Assembly: GCA_005656395.1 (NCBI GenBank)
Contig: SRSI01000055.1
Location: 678,593-742,592 of the forward strand
Origin: Strongyloides papillosus
Taxonomy: Eukaryota; Nematoda; Chromadorea; Rhabditida; Strongyloididae
Reading direction: 5' to 3'
DNA length: 64,000 bases
Shown here: positions 25,501-36,246 of the stretch, in pieces
Layout of the letters: each line of letters begins with the position of its first letter
Position numbering within the stretch: position 1 is the stretch's first letter
Program-made: the position numbers and the translations under genes
The notes under the pieces: model-generated
The model's database searches: none
Told to the model about the DNA's origin: nothing
The model's input: only the letters and a program-made list of their open reading frames with translations

Positions 25501-26663
25501 ATACCAATCAAATTCGCAGTTGAACGTGAAATTATGCATTTAGTGCTTCCAGTATCTACCAAACCTACCACAGGCTTAAACTTAACATCTTCACTACCAT
25601 AAGAAATACCAATTGGCAGATAAAATTCAGCTTTACAATCCGCCCTACGAGACGTTAGTTTCGAACCATCAACAAGAGTACCATTCTTTAAATCATTCGT
25701 TCTCCTAACAAATTCACCAAAATGTTCTTTTTCTAACAACTTCTCAATCATATTTTCTAATTGTTCAACTCTTTTAGCATTTTCAACAGGACCATTAATC
25801 TTCTTAACCTTATCACCAGCTTTTGGACAATTATTTTTATAGTGGCCAGCCTCACCACATCCAAAACATTTACCATTACTACCTTTAATCTCAGTCTTAA
25901 CATTATCCTTCTTATCTATGAACTTCTTTCTACCATGAAAATTATTACCACTTGAACTTTTCTTTCTAGCCCATGTCATTTCTAAATCACCAGCAAGTTC
26001 ATACATATTATCATGTTTCCCATCATTACAACGATTCCATAAAACATTATGATCTCTCAAATAAGTTTGAAGCATCAATTTCTTAATATCCATACCAAGA
26101 TCACTTGACAACTCATCAGGTAAAATAACATCAATTAGCTTTCCAAACTCAATTACTTGATCTTTAATACCTTCATTAACTTTAAACTCAAAGGTCTTCA
26201 ACTTCATCATTGACAACTCTTTACTGATACCTTTACCACATCGCTTAACCAGAATAGTTTTAAGATCACTCCAATTAGTTACATCACTGCAATAAGAACT
26301 GATAATTTTCTTAATTGTATCATTGCCACGTAGATGAGCTAAATAAGTACATTTCCTCTCTTCCACGTCATCGATCATTGATGACATCTTCAGACCATCT
26401 AACCATTCACCAACATCTTTGGTATCTTCATACAGAGGATGACATAACCATGCATTCATCTTTGCAGTCTTCTTTACCACTACAACACTTGATGAAATTT
26501 CCTCCACAAAAGTATCAACACTTAACCCAGAGATATCCTTCTCTATAACAGTGTTTACTTCCTCTTCAGACAGATACCCTTCTTTGTCAGTATCTAAGTT
26601 TAACCCAGGTGGAACCTCCTCTACGTCAGAATCACGATTTATCCTAGAAATGATATCTTCCAC
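22542..26663 (-). CDS. Gag-Pol polyprotein of retrotransposon A
   Basis: One frame of about 1370 codons. The order is a gag region, a CCHC knuckle (CFGCGEAGHYKNNC), a retropepsin (VDTGSTKCIIS), a reverse transcriptase with FSYQDDIVFF, RNase H (LFTDCSKD, LLELRALCNS), an integrase zinc finger (HDCLGHASL with CSTCK) and an integrase core with MDVSG, RSDCAS and SNCMIERCF (D, D, E). RT-RNase H-integrase order places it with Ty3/gypsy (Metaviridae-type) elements. YQDD is a less usual form of the RT motif. The first in-frame ATG is only at 26459 (MNAWLCHPL); the upstream 68 codons are open and begin with GTG, so initiation is uncertain. All catalytic residues that I can check are present. Confidence 0.9.
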   Translation of the reverse strand: MEDIISRINRDSDVEEVPPGLNLDTDKEGYLSEEEVNTVIEKDISGLSVDTFVEEISSSVVVVKKTAKMNAWLCHPLYEDTKDVGEWLDGLKMSSMIDDVEERKCTYLAHLRGNDTIKKIISSYCSDVTNWSDLKTILVKRCGKGISKELSMMKLKTFEFKVNEGIKDQVIEFGKLIDVILPDELSSDLGMDIKKLMLQTYLRDHNVLWNRCNDGKHDNMYELAGDLEMTWARKKSSSGNNFHGRKKFIDKKDNVKTEIKGSNGKCFGCGEAGHYKNNCPKAGDKVKKINGPVENAKRVEQLENMIEKLLEKEHFGEFVRRTNDLKNGTLVDGSKLTSRRADCKAEFYLPIGISYGSEDVKFKPVVGLVDTGSTKCIISRSTANLIGISCDFLRPKTYSLANNSSWKVLGEVEVQIKVGKNVVDVQVAVVPDSEVSQSHNKFQMLLGSDLLKACGIVINFKNMKMYMDDKQLVSFNEVKANFVRLVRNVRRINIDMAQSIVKKFPEVMSREKTDIGECTISARPILFVEGAKFPKITRFNHNYEKQKIIAAQIKEWKNMGVLEEADAQIILNVTVVRKKEAILEEEIDGNVMQSRAVSGWRTCIDGRPANKILQYVSYGTKVLSQRLSQLQGATKFSNFDLRQFYLQVKMADVNLNQFGVQCPISNKVFALRRIPFGLSVSSSLCQEVLDKVLMMAEIEICKTLMLDGEMEKIAPERKFGLFSYQDDIVFFTKKELESSHFKMVEIIFQTFKQVNLKINVAKMSLNVDEIQFLNFMVSAKGLAPCLKYVKAIQEVQAPVGKKSLQRFIGMIQYYRIFIENITKKQLPLLKLLEKNSIWKWGKEEQNSFEMLKMDLINAAQIKLPDVMKRFYLFTDCSKDCEAGVLAQEDEEFGNALRPCAFYSKRLHCSGYTPSVLLELRALCNSLLYFKKLVGNAQVIAKSDHKPLISMLTNGKESSSKFMKYINLINEFGNVEVMLIEGKKNIPADFLSRAFVRKVMVNDSVKDSPPDPNKMKEIFHQYHDCLGHASLARCTPIVLLRHNWIGIKRDLANYIDQCSTCKVAVAKYKERMKVNVIVPSRPLQMLVMDVSGPHKISLSGHKYVLGVVDVFSKYLWLFPLRDIKTSTISKELETRIFIPFSSPIYMRSDCASTMLGGEVKTLMEKYNVIVDPGIVGYKQSNCMIERCFRSLNITMRKSLDNFDLWNEVVWSTMYSYNRLVHGTTLHTPYEIMFGQKPILTSDDREEVEKIADFKDNEIIRSQTYLLVEQLIEAVRGKRYDEDNYEVTRCGNDDKLNVTDKPLGDLEKKSPLKKLKVGDRVIIRDHTSGKWDAIYSGGNDDAYIVKSLLKNAAYVVKEKKRGRPKKVHLQDIKLI

Positions 26664-26776
26664 TATCGATTCCAGGTTTGTTCCAGATGCACCTTATCGG
26701 CAGTATCGATGATGAATTTGACTTCTTCGTTCCCAAGTAAAACGAATTTTATCAAATCCTTAACGGCAACAGTAAG

Positions 26777-26923
26777 AGTAAATTTAATTTATTTGTCTCT
26801 TAATATCTATAATTAAAATAAATGAATATAATAAATATCAAAGGACAAAGATATAATAATGATAAAAATGTGAAATTTATAATTTAATATAGTATAAAAT
26901 TTATACTAAATTTGCATTTTTAC
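26777..26923 (-). repeat. 5' LTR of element A (147 bp)
   Basis: Copy of 22312-22458, next to the 5' end of the minus-strand element. Confidence 0.9.
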
Positions 26924-27011
26924 TTATGTAGTCTAATCTTATTTTTCTCATAAACTCTACAAATTAATCTTTTATAAAAATTCTGGTTAAAATAAATTTA
27001 GTTTTCTTATT

Positions 27012-27461
27012 TATGAGGAAGACGAGACGTCATTCGATATCATAAAAAAGTTATCTACAGAAACTGTAGAAGAATATTATAAACTTTTAATACTCCAGGT
27101 CAAAGAAGAAGTACAAAGTTTAGTGCACAAACCAGTACATACGAATCATCAAGAATTAAAGATGTAAGATAATAATAATTCAAGTAAAGATGATCCAATC
27201 CCACAAAATGTTCAACAAGCTTTGAACGGTCTTAGAAATGACATAGTAGAAGAATTGAGAATCCTGATGGAACAAATTGCTTTATTGATAAAATCGCGGT
27301 ATAGAAATAACAATGAAAAATAAGCCTTAAAAGAACTTCAAAATTTGAATATGTTCACATTGTCGTCTTCAACTGATGTACAAATGCAGGTACATACAGA
27401 ACCTAAACATATTGTTTTGACCGAAAATGCTCAGAATGCTAAAAATCGTAGGCGATGTTAG
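27012..27461 (+). pseudogene. Decayed coding segment, unknown family
   Basis: One frame stays open for about 150 codons with only two internal stops and has ordinary, non-repetitive composition, for example EETVEEYYKLL-like and NVQQALNGLRNDIVEELRIL stretches. Such composition is unlike the surrounding AT-rich DNA. I do not recognise the family; a gag or coiled-coil fragment of an old element is possible given the neighbour. Confidence 0.4.
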
Positions 27462-30400
27462 AATAACCGACTATCCAAAATGGGGCAAGCAATAGGCTAT
27501 ATTCTATCTCATTTTACATCTACATTCTAGTTTATTTTGTAAGCTATGTTTATACCAATTTTGCGTATATATTTCCAGATCATTTTGTGTATACATTGAA
27601 CTTTGTTTTGCGCATGCATTCTACCTCGTTGGGTATATTCAAAATAAGATATAATTTACATGCAAAATGAGCTAGAATATGTTTGCAAAATGGGTAAAAC
27701 TATAAGCCCCAAAATGCTATCAAATATACCTTTTTTTATATAAATCGTATTGGTTAAATCAACATGTTTAGGTTTTGTGTGTAATTATAAAATCTCTGTC
27801 TAATTTAAAATATAAAACTATAACGAAGTTTATTGCATAAAAACGAAAGAAGTTACGTTAATTTAGGTATCAATTTTCTTGCTTTTTTTTTCTTTTTTCG
27901 TAAAAATCATTTTTTTCAGACGTAATTCTTTTAAAACTTGATCAATTTTATGGTTAAATAGTTAGTAAATGTATTTATTTCAATTTATGGGAGAAAATGG
28001 ATCTGAAAATTTTTAGTCCATAATTTAACAATTTATATTTAAAAAACGCCACTTTTTGAATATTTTTTTGTGTAATTCTGTGTCACATACAACTTCTTCA
28101 TAAAAGTTATGAAAGTTTTTGGTTTATGATTTATTTGAAAGACAAAACTCAGGAAAAGGGGGGAAATTTTGTATTAAAAAAGACTGACCAAAAATTGGAC
28201 AAGTTATGTATCTAAAGATGGTGACAAACTTAAAAAAAATATTCTAATAAAATGTGTTAGAAAATGCAGAAAAACCATCAGAAAAAAATTATCTTCGGCA
28301 GTTTATAAAAATAATTTCTCGACTAGCCATTTTTTTTAATACTATTATTTTAACTAATGATTTTATATACAAAATTTTTTTATATAATGCACAGAGAGAT
28401 AAGAATAACGTTTTCACTATATTTTTAAAAAAATATTCTGTGAAATAATATTCAAATAACTGGTAGAAATTAAACAAATCATGTATTTAAATATAATAAA
28501 ATATTAATAATATATGTTCATTAATATCTTATACAAATAAAAGTTTTTTTCCATCTTGTGAAACCAAAAAATGAATGATTTAATAGTTTAAAATGCTATT
28601 TTTGTAATAAAAGTATCTATCTCGAAATATTTTGGGATCATATAGAAAAATGTCATTCTCAAACAAATGACAACACATTGATTCTTTGCACTTATAATAA
28701 GTGTTTTATGAAGATAAAATTGTAAATTTCAAATTTTTTAAAATCATTTTAAACATTATTATGGTAATCAATATACAACTTTGATTTCACCAGGTGTAAA
28801 TGATATCAAACGTCTTTACACTTCGTCTACAGAAAATCATAACTTTCCTTCTAGAAAATATGATTGCTATGATATTGATAATGTGCCTGGAAATTTTGAA
28901 AGTTTATTTCTTGATAAATTTATAAATTTAAAATTTATGAAATGTGTCTTATGTATCAATCATAAAAAAATTTACAAATTATTTTCTAGTAAAAATTAAC
29001 TATCTTTAATACATTGTCTTTTGATTTAATATAGAAATCGCTAATAAATAAGTTTAATTGTTCTTGACTATCGAAATTTAAATTTTTTATAAATCGTTTA
29101 CTCTAATTTCTATCTTTCTTGACTTTTATAAACTTAGTATTATCACGTAAATGTTGGAATCTTGTTCGTAGCATTATTTCAGTGATTAATGTATTAAGTT
29201 CATCTATACCTTTATCAATATATACATTGACTTAATTGAGGCTAGTGTAAATACTTCTAATATTCTAACTCTTGTATTTAATTATTTAAAAAAATTATGC
29301 AGAAAAGATAAGTAATTTTTTTGAAAATAGTATGATTATACTTATCCCTATAATAATATGGATAGATGGTCATTAATAAGTGTCTTCAATTGCAGTTAGT
29401 TCTAAAGATGGTAATTTGAAAAAATGTTATTTATTTTTTATATTTTTTTTCTATTTTTAAGTGATCTTACTCATGTTTTTTTTTAAATTATTTTTAAGAG
29501 GATCAACCTAAATATCTGGTAAGCGAAGTTAAGTTTTAACTTTTGCTTATTTTCCTTCCCATATCAGTAAGCAAACGGGTTATAAAATGTTTCTTGAACA
29601 TACTGTAAAACATTTTAAATCAGCAAAAATATTTTTTACTAGTCAAGCACATACACTTTCCATACAATTGTTATTATATATATAAATATCTAAAATATTC
29701 TCGAATCATTTAACTGAACAAAATGCATTTTTTTTGCATAAATTTACTATTCATGACTTTAAAAATAGTTAATTTTCCAAATTTAATGCTATTAATTACA
29801 CATGTAATCTATACAATGTAATCAATTTTAAAGATACATATTGAGTCATTTTTACATCACTAGTCATATATAACATTAGCGAGTTGAAGTAAGCATACTT
29901 TTTTTAGATCAAAATGTTTCCTTTGAGTTTTTCATAATTAATAAACTTTTATGTGAAATTAGTGTTAGTTAATTCGCAATAGATCAAAATAAGTTTCTGT
30001 AACGCCATCTTCAATAGATTTTAAGCAATCGGTAATAGAAACTGAAAATTTAGGTGTTAATACATATGACTTTTTTTATTATTCTATAATTTGCTTCAAC
30101 AATTTTCGTAAATTTTAAAATATTCTGTAAGTAGACAAAATTATAATGCTTTAAAGAACATTTTTTTGACAAATATTTAATCAAAAGGTCAAATTATTTT
30201 TTAATCGAGCAAAATTTAATTGTGATCTAATTATAATATTTTTTAAAGTTCATACTTAACATATTAGAATTATTAGTACCTTATTTCGTAGTCAAGATAT
30301 TGTTTTACAAGCGCACAGAACAGATCTTCAAAAAGACTTTTAATAAAAAAATTTACTCCATTGAATAATCACTATTTTCATATTTAAATTTTCTGTGTAT

Positions 30401-31464
30401 GCTTTTCGATTATACAGTATTTGTTTTTTTGTACCTGTAAATGTAATTCTTAACTCTCTGTGTATGCATTGGGCGCCAGTTATATTACCGAAACCTGGCC
30501 TACAGTTGGTTTGTTAAAATAAGATACTTTTTTTAGTATTTCATGTATCCAAAAGAAAATATTTTAATTTCTAATAAATAAAAACTAAATGTGAATAAAT
30601 TAAAAAATACTTGCTACAACAAATCTAAATTGGAAGCAACAAATATTTAAATTCCTGAAAAGGCATTACTTTTATGAAGACAAGTAAAGTGATAATATAT
30701 TAATCGAAATTTATTTTCATCTTTTTTCGTTTGCATAAACAGAATGTCATTAAAAACATATATTGACTCAACAAAAACCTAGGTTTTTGAATTTGTTATT
30801 TAAAATTGATATTGTTTTATAATATTTTTCATTCCTTAAACTTCTTTTCTTTTATGCATTTCAAAACCATTCTTAAAAATCAACTTTACGTAAAGTTATA
30901 GGTGATCTTGCAAAGTGTATTTCTGCAGACGTTGTAAATTTTTAAATTCTTGTAATATTTTTTGTATATAATATTTTTTCGTGAAATTATACTTATTTGA
31001 AGTTTAACATCTTCTATAATATTTGTTTTAAAATTAATTCTGAAAATTGTTGCCAAATAACAAAGCATATGTAAACTTTTTCTTATCATTTTAAGTTACC
31101 AAAATAGATAAAAATTTATATTTAAAAAATAATTTCATTAATTTCTTTTTTCTTCAGAAAAATTATATTTAGTTAAATATTTTATTTAATCTAGTACAAC
31201 GCTTATTAAATGTCACAATAAAAACAACAATTACAAAAATTTACCTTGTACTTATCAATATTTCCTAAACAATACCAGGTTCTATATAACCTCAAAAATA
31301 AATAACTTAACCCCTAAAAATATTATAATTAAATTTAAGTTTTGGGATTTAAAATTAGTAACATCGAAAATAATGACATTGCTACCGTAAAAACGTCTAT
31401 TTAAAATAATTTCTGATAGATGCTCTATACCATGACAAACAGTCAAAACATATTTAGCTTTAAA
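27462..31464. other. Gene-poor AT-rich tract with degenerate repeats
   Basis: About 4 kb. At 27480-27720 short related motifs (CATTTTGTGTATAC, ATTTTGCGTATATA, GCAAAATG) recur in both orientations. At 28781-28999 a 72-codon frame has mixed composition (for example YDCYDIDNVPGNFESLF) but no ATG or domain. A repeat unit at about 30230-30360 recurs at 59.4 and 59.6 kb, and 30550-30820 is a half copy of the foldback at 18.9 kb. No confident gene. Confidence 0.45.
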
Positions 31465-31468
31465 TATA

Positions 31469-31648
31469 AATGACAAGCCATGTCACAACGATTGATGGCT
31501 AGAAAAGAACGTAAATAATAAGTATAAATAGAATAAAAAAAGAAATAAAATAATAACTTATATCATAGATTTTTACACATATTGTTTTATATTATTATTA
31601 CATTACACTTATTTTTAGAATTACATTATCCCCAATAAAATATTTACT
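31469..31648 (+). repeat. 5' LTR of element B (180 bp)
   Basis: Starts AATGACAAGCCATGTCACAA, ends AATATTTACT, and matches 36213-36392 at every base I compared. Confidence 0.9.
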
Positions 31649-31885
31649 ACATCCTAGTATATATTTGGATACGTCATCAAATCTGGTAATCAAATTATTT
31701 TCCAAATTTTACATCTTATGTATATCATCGTATTTTCATCAAAATCTGTAGCAAAATATTTACTGGTAGAAGCTACAGATTAATTTTGAATAAAATACAA
31801 CCTGGCTTCTAAGAATCAAATCGTTAACTATTTCGAAGACAGCTGGTTAAATCTCTCTTCTAACCACAAAACGGTCATCTTAAAT

Positions 31886-34800
31886 TTGTTTGAAAAGAAT
31901 TTTGTTTGTAACTCACTCAGTACTTTCTGGAATAGTGAGAGCTACTCAACTGGTATTACTCATTTAAAGCAATTAGGACGTTTCTTAGAAGATCATCGTT
32001 CCTACTCTAAGCTATCTCATTCACTCGAAAACTTGGTAAATTCGGACCCCTTTGTTAAATATCTACAAACTAACAATCTTCGATTATCAAAAGGTGCTGG
32101 CCCCAACTGGCATTATACCGCGGTTGAGATTTCTGAAAACGATAACACTCTATTATTTGATAATACACTAAACGGTGAATCTATTAATTCATTTGGTACA
32201 AATCTTATTATTTCAACTTCTCCTATTGTACCTGAATTATCCAAGAATCTTGATAACTCTTCTAAGACTTTTGTTGAAACTCTAAACGAATACGATACAG
32301 TTTTAAATTCATATCTAGAAGAAACTTCATCTTCTGTAGAATTAAATCAAACTAATTCCGCTTCATACTTCGAAGATAAAACAGTTTTCCCTGTTATTAT
32401 GGCTGAAAAATTCTCTTTTAAGGATTGCAGATTCATCTTTGATATGACAAAATTCTGTCATAAAACTGCTGCGTATTCTTTAGAAGATTTTGTTAATCAG
32501 TTTGTAGAAAATGCTGAGTTAGATCAAATTCCTGAAGTATATTTGATTCGGGCATTCAAGGCTAGAGTTGATTTAGAAACAAGTCAACATTTCCCAACTG
32601 CTTTAAAAAATGAATCCTTTAAAGATTATGCTGAGAGATGCATTGAAGTATTTCCAACTTCCGCTTCACATGATTTAATTACTACTCAATATCTTTCTGC
32701 TTCTATTGACTATTCAAAGTTCGCTGAATCTATCCGTGACCTGCATAAGCTCTCTATTAAAGCATACAAAGGTTTACCTGATTTTCAAGCTCAATTTGCA
32801 TTCAAACTTAGACTTAAAGAGCTATTGGTAAAAGATAATGATCTGTGGTCATTCGTTCGTGATTATTCTAAACAAAATCATTTACTAGTTGAAGATCTTA
32901 TTCTTAGACACTCAGAAAATGTAGCTAGAAATAAACTTCTTCATAGATATAAAGGCAAGAATTCTGATACAACTCCGTCTAGTTATCATAGTTCAAATGT
33001 AATTAAAATTAAATGTAATCACTGTCAATTTAATGGTCATCTTGAAGAAGATTGTAGAAGAAAACAGGAAGGAAAACCAAAAGGTGACTACACAAAAAAA
33101 ATATTTAACCAACAACAATCTGATAACATAAAAACCGAATTTTGTGCTGATAAACAATGTAATCTTACTGAAAAAGTAATCCGAAAAATTTCTACTTTAA
33201 AGGTTAATGGTATTGATACTAATGTTCATTTTGATACTGGTTCTGATGTGTCATTTGTTCATCATGATTTAGTTAAAGATCTTAAACTAAAAATATTTCC
33301 AACTCATGAAGCTGTCAAAGGTATAGGTGGTGTTTCTACACAAACCTCCATCACATCCATTTATTTGTTGATTAAAAACATTAAGCACCAAGCGAATGTG
33401 TATGTTTCAAACGATAACGTACTCAAGAATAAGGTACTTCTTGGTAATGATTTTCTTGATCGCTTTCCTGATTTCTTAATTACTACAAATTATGTAAGAC
33501 TCGCTGGTGAAATATTCTACTTTCATGAAACTAAAGAATTTCTCATGCCCGAAACACACATTGCTCTCACAGAAGATCTTGACGATATACAAAGACATGA
33601 GATTATCTCTAAGCATATAAAAGAAAGATTCCCTTGTCTTCATTCTACCCACTCATATGATATTGGTAATTGCGATATTGACATTCCTCGTAAACAGTTC
33701 CTCCCTGAAAAATTCATACCACAAAAACGTTACAGAATGAATCCACTTCAATGGCAATCACTTAAAGATCATGTTTCCACCCTCATTAACAGCAAAATTT
33801 TGACTAAACTTGAAACCAAATTTGTTTCCAATTACGTTATCGTCCAAGCACAAGGTAAAGAAGATCGTTTTGCTGTTGATTTAAGAGCTATTAACTCTGC
33901 CTCTGTACGTGATAGTTATCCAACAAGAACAGTTCAAGAAATATTTCAAGAAATTCGTGGTGCTAAATACATTACAACTATCGACGCAACCAAAGCTTTT
34001 CTATCTCTTCGTTTACATCCTCTTGATTATCAATATTACGGTGTTTTCACACCATTTGGTACATATTGTTATACAAGAATGCCGTTTGGTGATTTGAATG
34101 CAATGGCTGCCTGGCAGCGTGTCTATGATGCTATTGTTAATGAATCTAAAGCTCCAGCATACTCTTACGCTGATGATATGATTATTATTGATAAATCAAA
34201 TGATATAATTAAACATCTTCGTGATATAGAAGATATTTGTACTGTAGCTAAACAACACGGTCTTAAATTCAATGTTGATAAATGTAAGTTTGCCCAAACT
34301 GAAATCACTATACTTGGCTGGATAACCGATGGCTTCCATAAACGTCCAGGCCACAAACTTACGTATGCAATGACAAACAGAAAAATCCCTTCTACTGTTC
34401 GTGAGCTTAAAGGTTTCTTAGCAAGTTCTGGTTTCTTCAGAGATGCAGTAAAAAATTTTACAGCACGTGCTGCTCCTCTTCTTGACTGTGTTAAAACGTT
34501 TAAAAAAGGAAAAATTGACCTTAATCAACAACAAATTGATTCCTTTAACGATATCATACATGCCCTTACTTCACCTGAAACTATATTATTGCCTGATTTT
34601 ACGAAAGAGTTCCATGTTTACACTGATGCTTCATCTACACATATGGGTGCAGTAATCGCACAATTAGATGAAAATAATATCCTTAAACCTGTACGATATT
34701 TCTCGAAGAAATTCCCTTATGTAAAACAAGCAAAGAGTTCAAATCTTCTTGAATTGCAAGCTATGTCATTAACTTTAATAAAGAATACTGATATTCTTTC

Positions 34801-35326
34801 CACTTCTTCTATCCATCTCTATTGTGATAACGCTACAGCCATTGCTTTACTAAAAGAAAGTCTTGATCCCCGCTTCAATAGACATATCGCATATATTGAA
34901 ATGTTTAATGTCACTATTCATAAAATTGCTGGTGCTAAGAATGTTGTCGCTGATGAACTTTCACGTAAAGCCGAAATTATAGAAGATATGCTAAATAACT
35001 CGCATGAGGTTTTTATATCTGAAGTTTGTTCCTTGCCTGACATTAAGTCTCTTATTCATGACCAGAAAGAAGCTGGTATAAATGAAAATACTCCCGATAC
35101 TAAAATGATAAATGGCGTAGTTATGAAAATACTAGAAAAAAAGAAAAATAAAATTGTAGTTCCATACATGTCACATAACATGATAAAGACATTTGTTGAA
35201 GCAATTCATTCCGAATATACTCATCCAGGTATAAAGAAAACATTAGAGTTAGTTATGAAACAAGCTTATGGTGATAATCTTAAAAATATTGTTACAACTA
35301 TTGTAAAAACTGTGAAGTATGCATGA
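31886..35326 (+). CDS. Gag-protease-RT-RNase H polyprotein of element B, cut in the integrase finger
   Basis: About 1146 codons. Gag ends in a CCHC knuckle (CNHCQFNGHLEEDC). A retropepsin (HFDTGSDVSFV) follows, then RT with FAVDLRAINSA and SYADDMIII, and RNase H with VYTDASSTHMG, LLELQAMSL and LYCDNATA. It ends at the first half of the integrase zinc finger (HSEYTHPG). It stops at 35326 because the frame is off by one at a run of five A near 35305; the finger cysteines lie in the next frame. The frame is open back to 31790 without any ATG. The first ATG is at 32399 (MAEKFSFKDC), about 170 codons into the listed frame, so the true start is unresolved. Confidence 0.88.
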   Translation: MFEKNFVCNSLSTFWNSESYSTGITHLKQLGRFLEDHRSYSKLSHSLENLVNSDPFVKYLQTNNLRLSKGAGPNWHYTAVEISENDNTLLFDNTLNGESINSFGTNLIISTSPIVPELSKNLDNSSKTFVETLNEYDTVLNSYLEETSSSVELNQTNSASYFEDKTVFPVIMAEKFSFKDCRFIFDMTKFCHKTAAYSLEDFVNQFVENAELDQIPEVYLIRAFKARVDLETSQHFPTALKNESFKDYAERCIEVFPTSASHDLITTQYLSASIDYSKFAESIRDLHKLSIKAYKGLPDFQAQFAFKLRLKELLVKDNDLWSFVRDYSKQNHLLVEDLILRHSENVARNKLLHRYKGKNSDTTPSSYHSSNVIKIKCNHCQFNGHLEEDCRRKQEGKPKGDYTKKIFNQQQSDNIKTEFCADKQCNLTEKVIRKISTLKVNGIDTNVHFDTGSDVSFVHHDLVKDLKLKIFPTHEAVKGIGGVSTQTSITSIYLLIKNIKHQANVYVSNDNVLKNKVLLGNDFLDRFPDFLITTNYVRLAGEIFYFHETKEFLMPETHIALTEDLDDIQRHEIISKHIKERFPCLHSTHSYDIGNCDIDIPRKQFLPEKFIPQKRYRMNPLQWQSLKDHVSTLINSKILTKLETKFVSNYVIVQAQGKEDRFAVDLRAINSASVRDSYPTRTVQEIFQEIRGAKYITTIDATKAFLSLRLHPLDYQYYGVFTPFGTYCYTRMPFGDLNAMAAWQRVYDAIVNESKAPAYSYADDMIIIDKSNDIIKHLRDIEDICTVAKQHGLKFNVDKCKFAQTEITILGWITDGFHKRPGHKLTYAMTNRKIPSTVRELKGFLASSGFFRDAVKNFTARAAPLLDCVKTFKKGKIDLNQQQIDSFNDIIHALTSPETILLPDFTKEFHVYTDASSTHMGAVIAQLDENNILKPVRYFSKKFPYVKQAKSSNLLELQAMSLTLIKNTDILSTSSIHLYCDNATAIALLKESLDPRFNRHIAYIEMFNVTIHKIAGAKNVVADELSRKAEIIEDMLNNSHEVFISEVCSLPDIKSLIHDQKEAGINENTPDTKMINGVVMKILEKKKNKIVVPYMSHNMIKTFVEAIHSEYTHPGIKKTLELVMKQAYGDNLKNIVTTIVKTVKYA

Positions 35327-36246
35327 AAACGAAACCTTCTAAACATATCCACCCCGAATATAAAGCTATTAGTATTCCTGAAAAACCATTTACTGAAGTT
35401 TCAATGGATCACTTTCAAGTTGTTGCTAAATCCGATAAAGTATCCGTCTTAAATATTATTGATACTACTAGTAGACTTTGGGTTCCAAAAATAGTTCCTG
35501 AAGAGTCATCAGAGCAAGTTCTTTTATCTCTAAAAGATATCTTTCTAACTTATGGGTTTCCGAAACAAATTAAAGCCGACAATCAGAGTTGTTTTAGATG
35601 TACTGAAACTATTTTATCTTTAAAGAAATTAGGTATTGACATAATTTTTAATACAGCAAAACATCATCAAGGAAACTCACTTATCGAACGATCATTTAGC
35701 ACTCTTAGAAAAATGTTACGTGCTGCTTATTTTGAAAATAATCAAGGTTTAACTGAGACTGATTTCTTGAGAGTTAATTTAAAAAGAATAGCATTTGTAT
35801 ATAATAACACTATTCATGATACCACCGGTCTTTCTCCATTTGAGCATATTTTCGGTCGATCTGGTAAACCATCCCTTACTGAGAAAATTTTAAATCCTGA
35901 TTATGTTTTATCATTTGACGTTAATGAACTTGTAAAATCATGGCCTGAATTAGCGAAGAGAGCCCAACAAAAACGTGAAAATATTAATTCTAAACTTCCT
36001 AATGCTGGTATAAAGCCTCTATCTGATATAGAAATTAATGATATTATTGCTAGAAGAGAAACTCCAGATTCTAAGTTGGCAGCTCTATATGGCCCTAATT
36101 TAATTGTAAAGAAAATTGATTATCCTTACGTTTATGCATCTAAACTTGAGTCTATAAAAGGCCGTTTTCAAAAGATTCACATACATGATGTTAAATTAAT
36201 AAAGAAAGGTGGAATGACAAGCCATGTCACAACGATTGATGGCTAG
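35323..36246 (+). CDS. Integrase core of element B, frame-shifted from gag-pol
   Basis: 307 codons overlapping the previous frame by four bases (ATGA). Upstream of its ATG the same frame encodes the finger motif CEVC, so this is the continuation of integrase and not a separate gene. The catalytic residues are visible: Asp in SMDHFQ, Asp in IKADNQS and Glu in SLIERSF. The C-terminal part ends with a chromatin-side tail and the last dozen codons lie inside the 3' LTR. A single missing base, a -1 slip on the A run, or a sequencing error would each explain the break. Confidence 0.85.
   Translation: MKTKPSKHIHPEYKAISIPEKPFTEVSMDHFQVVAKSDKVSVLNIIDTTSRLWVPKIVPEESSEQVLLSLKDIFLTYGFPKQIKADNQSCFRCTETILSLKKLGIDIIFNTAKHHQGNSLIERSFSTLRKMLRAAYFENNQGLTETDFLRVNLKRIAFVYNNTIHDTTGLSPFEHIFGRSGKPSLTEKILNPDYVLSFDVNELVKSWPELAKRAQQKRENINSKLPNAGIKPLSDIEINDIIARRETPDSKLAALYGPNLIVKKIDYPYVYASKLESIKGRFQKIHIHDVKLIKKGGMTSHVTTIDG

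Larger units (their letters stand above)
22312..26923 (-). mobile_element. Full-length Ty3-like LTR retrotransposon A
   Basis: Two 147-bp LTRs (22312-22458, 26777-26923) are identical by eye, and a 5-bp TTATG duplication lies outside both (22307-22311, 26924-26928). The single minus-strand pol frame is uninterrupted. Just inside the 3' LTR, on the minus strand, the polypurine tract GTGGGGAGAA (22459-22468) is present. No ordinary tRNA primer site follows the 5' LTR, which does not have TG...CA termini. Identical LTRs and an open frame point to a recent insertion. Confidence 0.9.
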
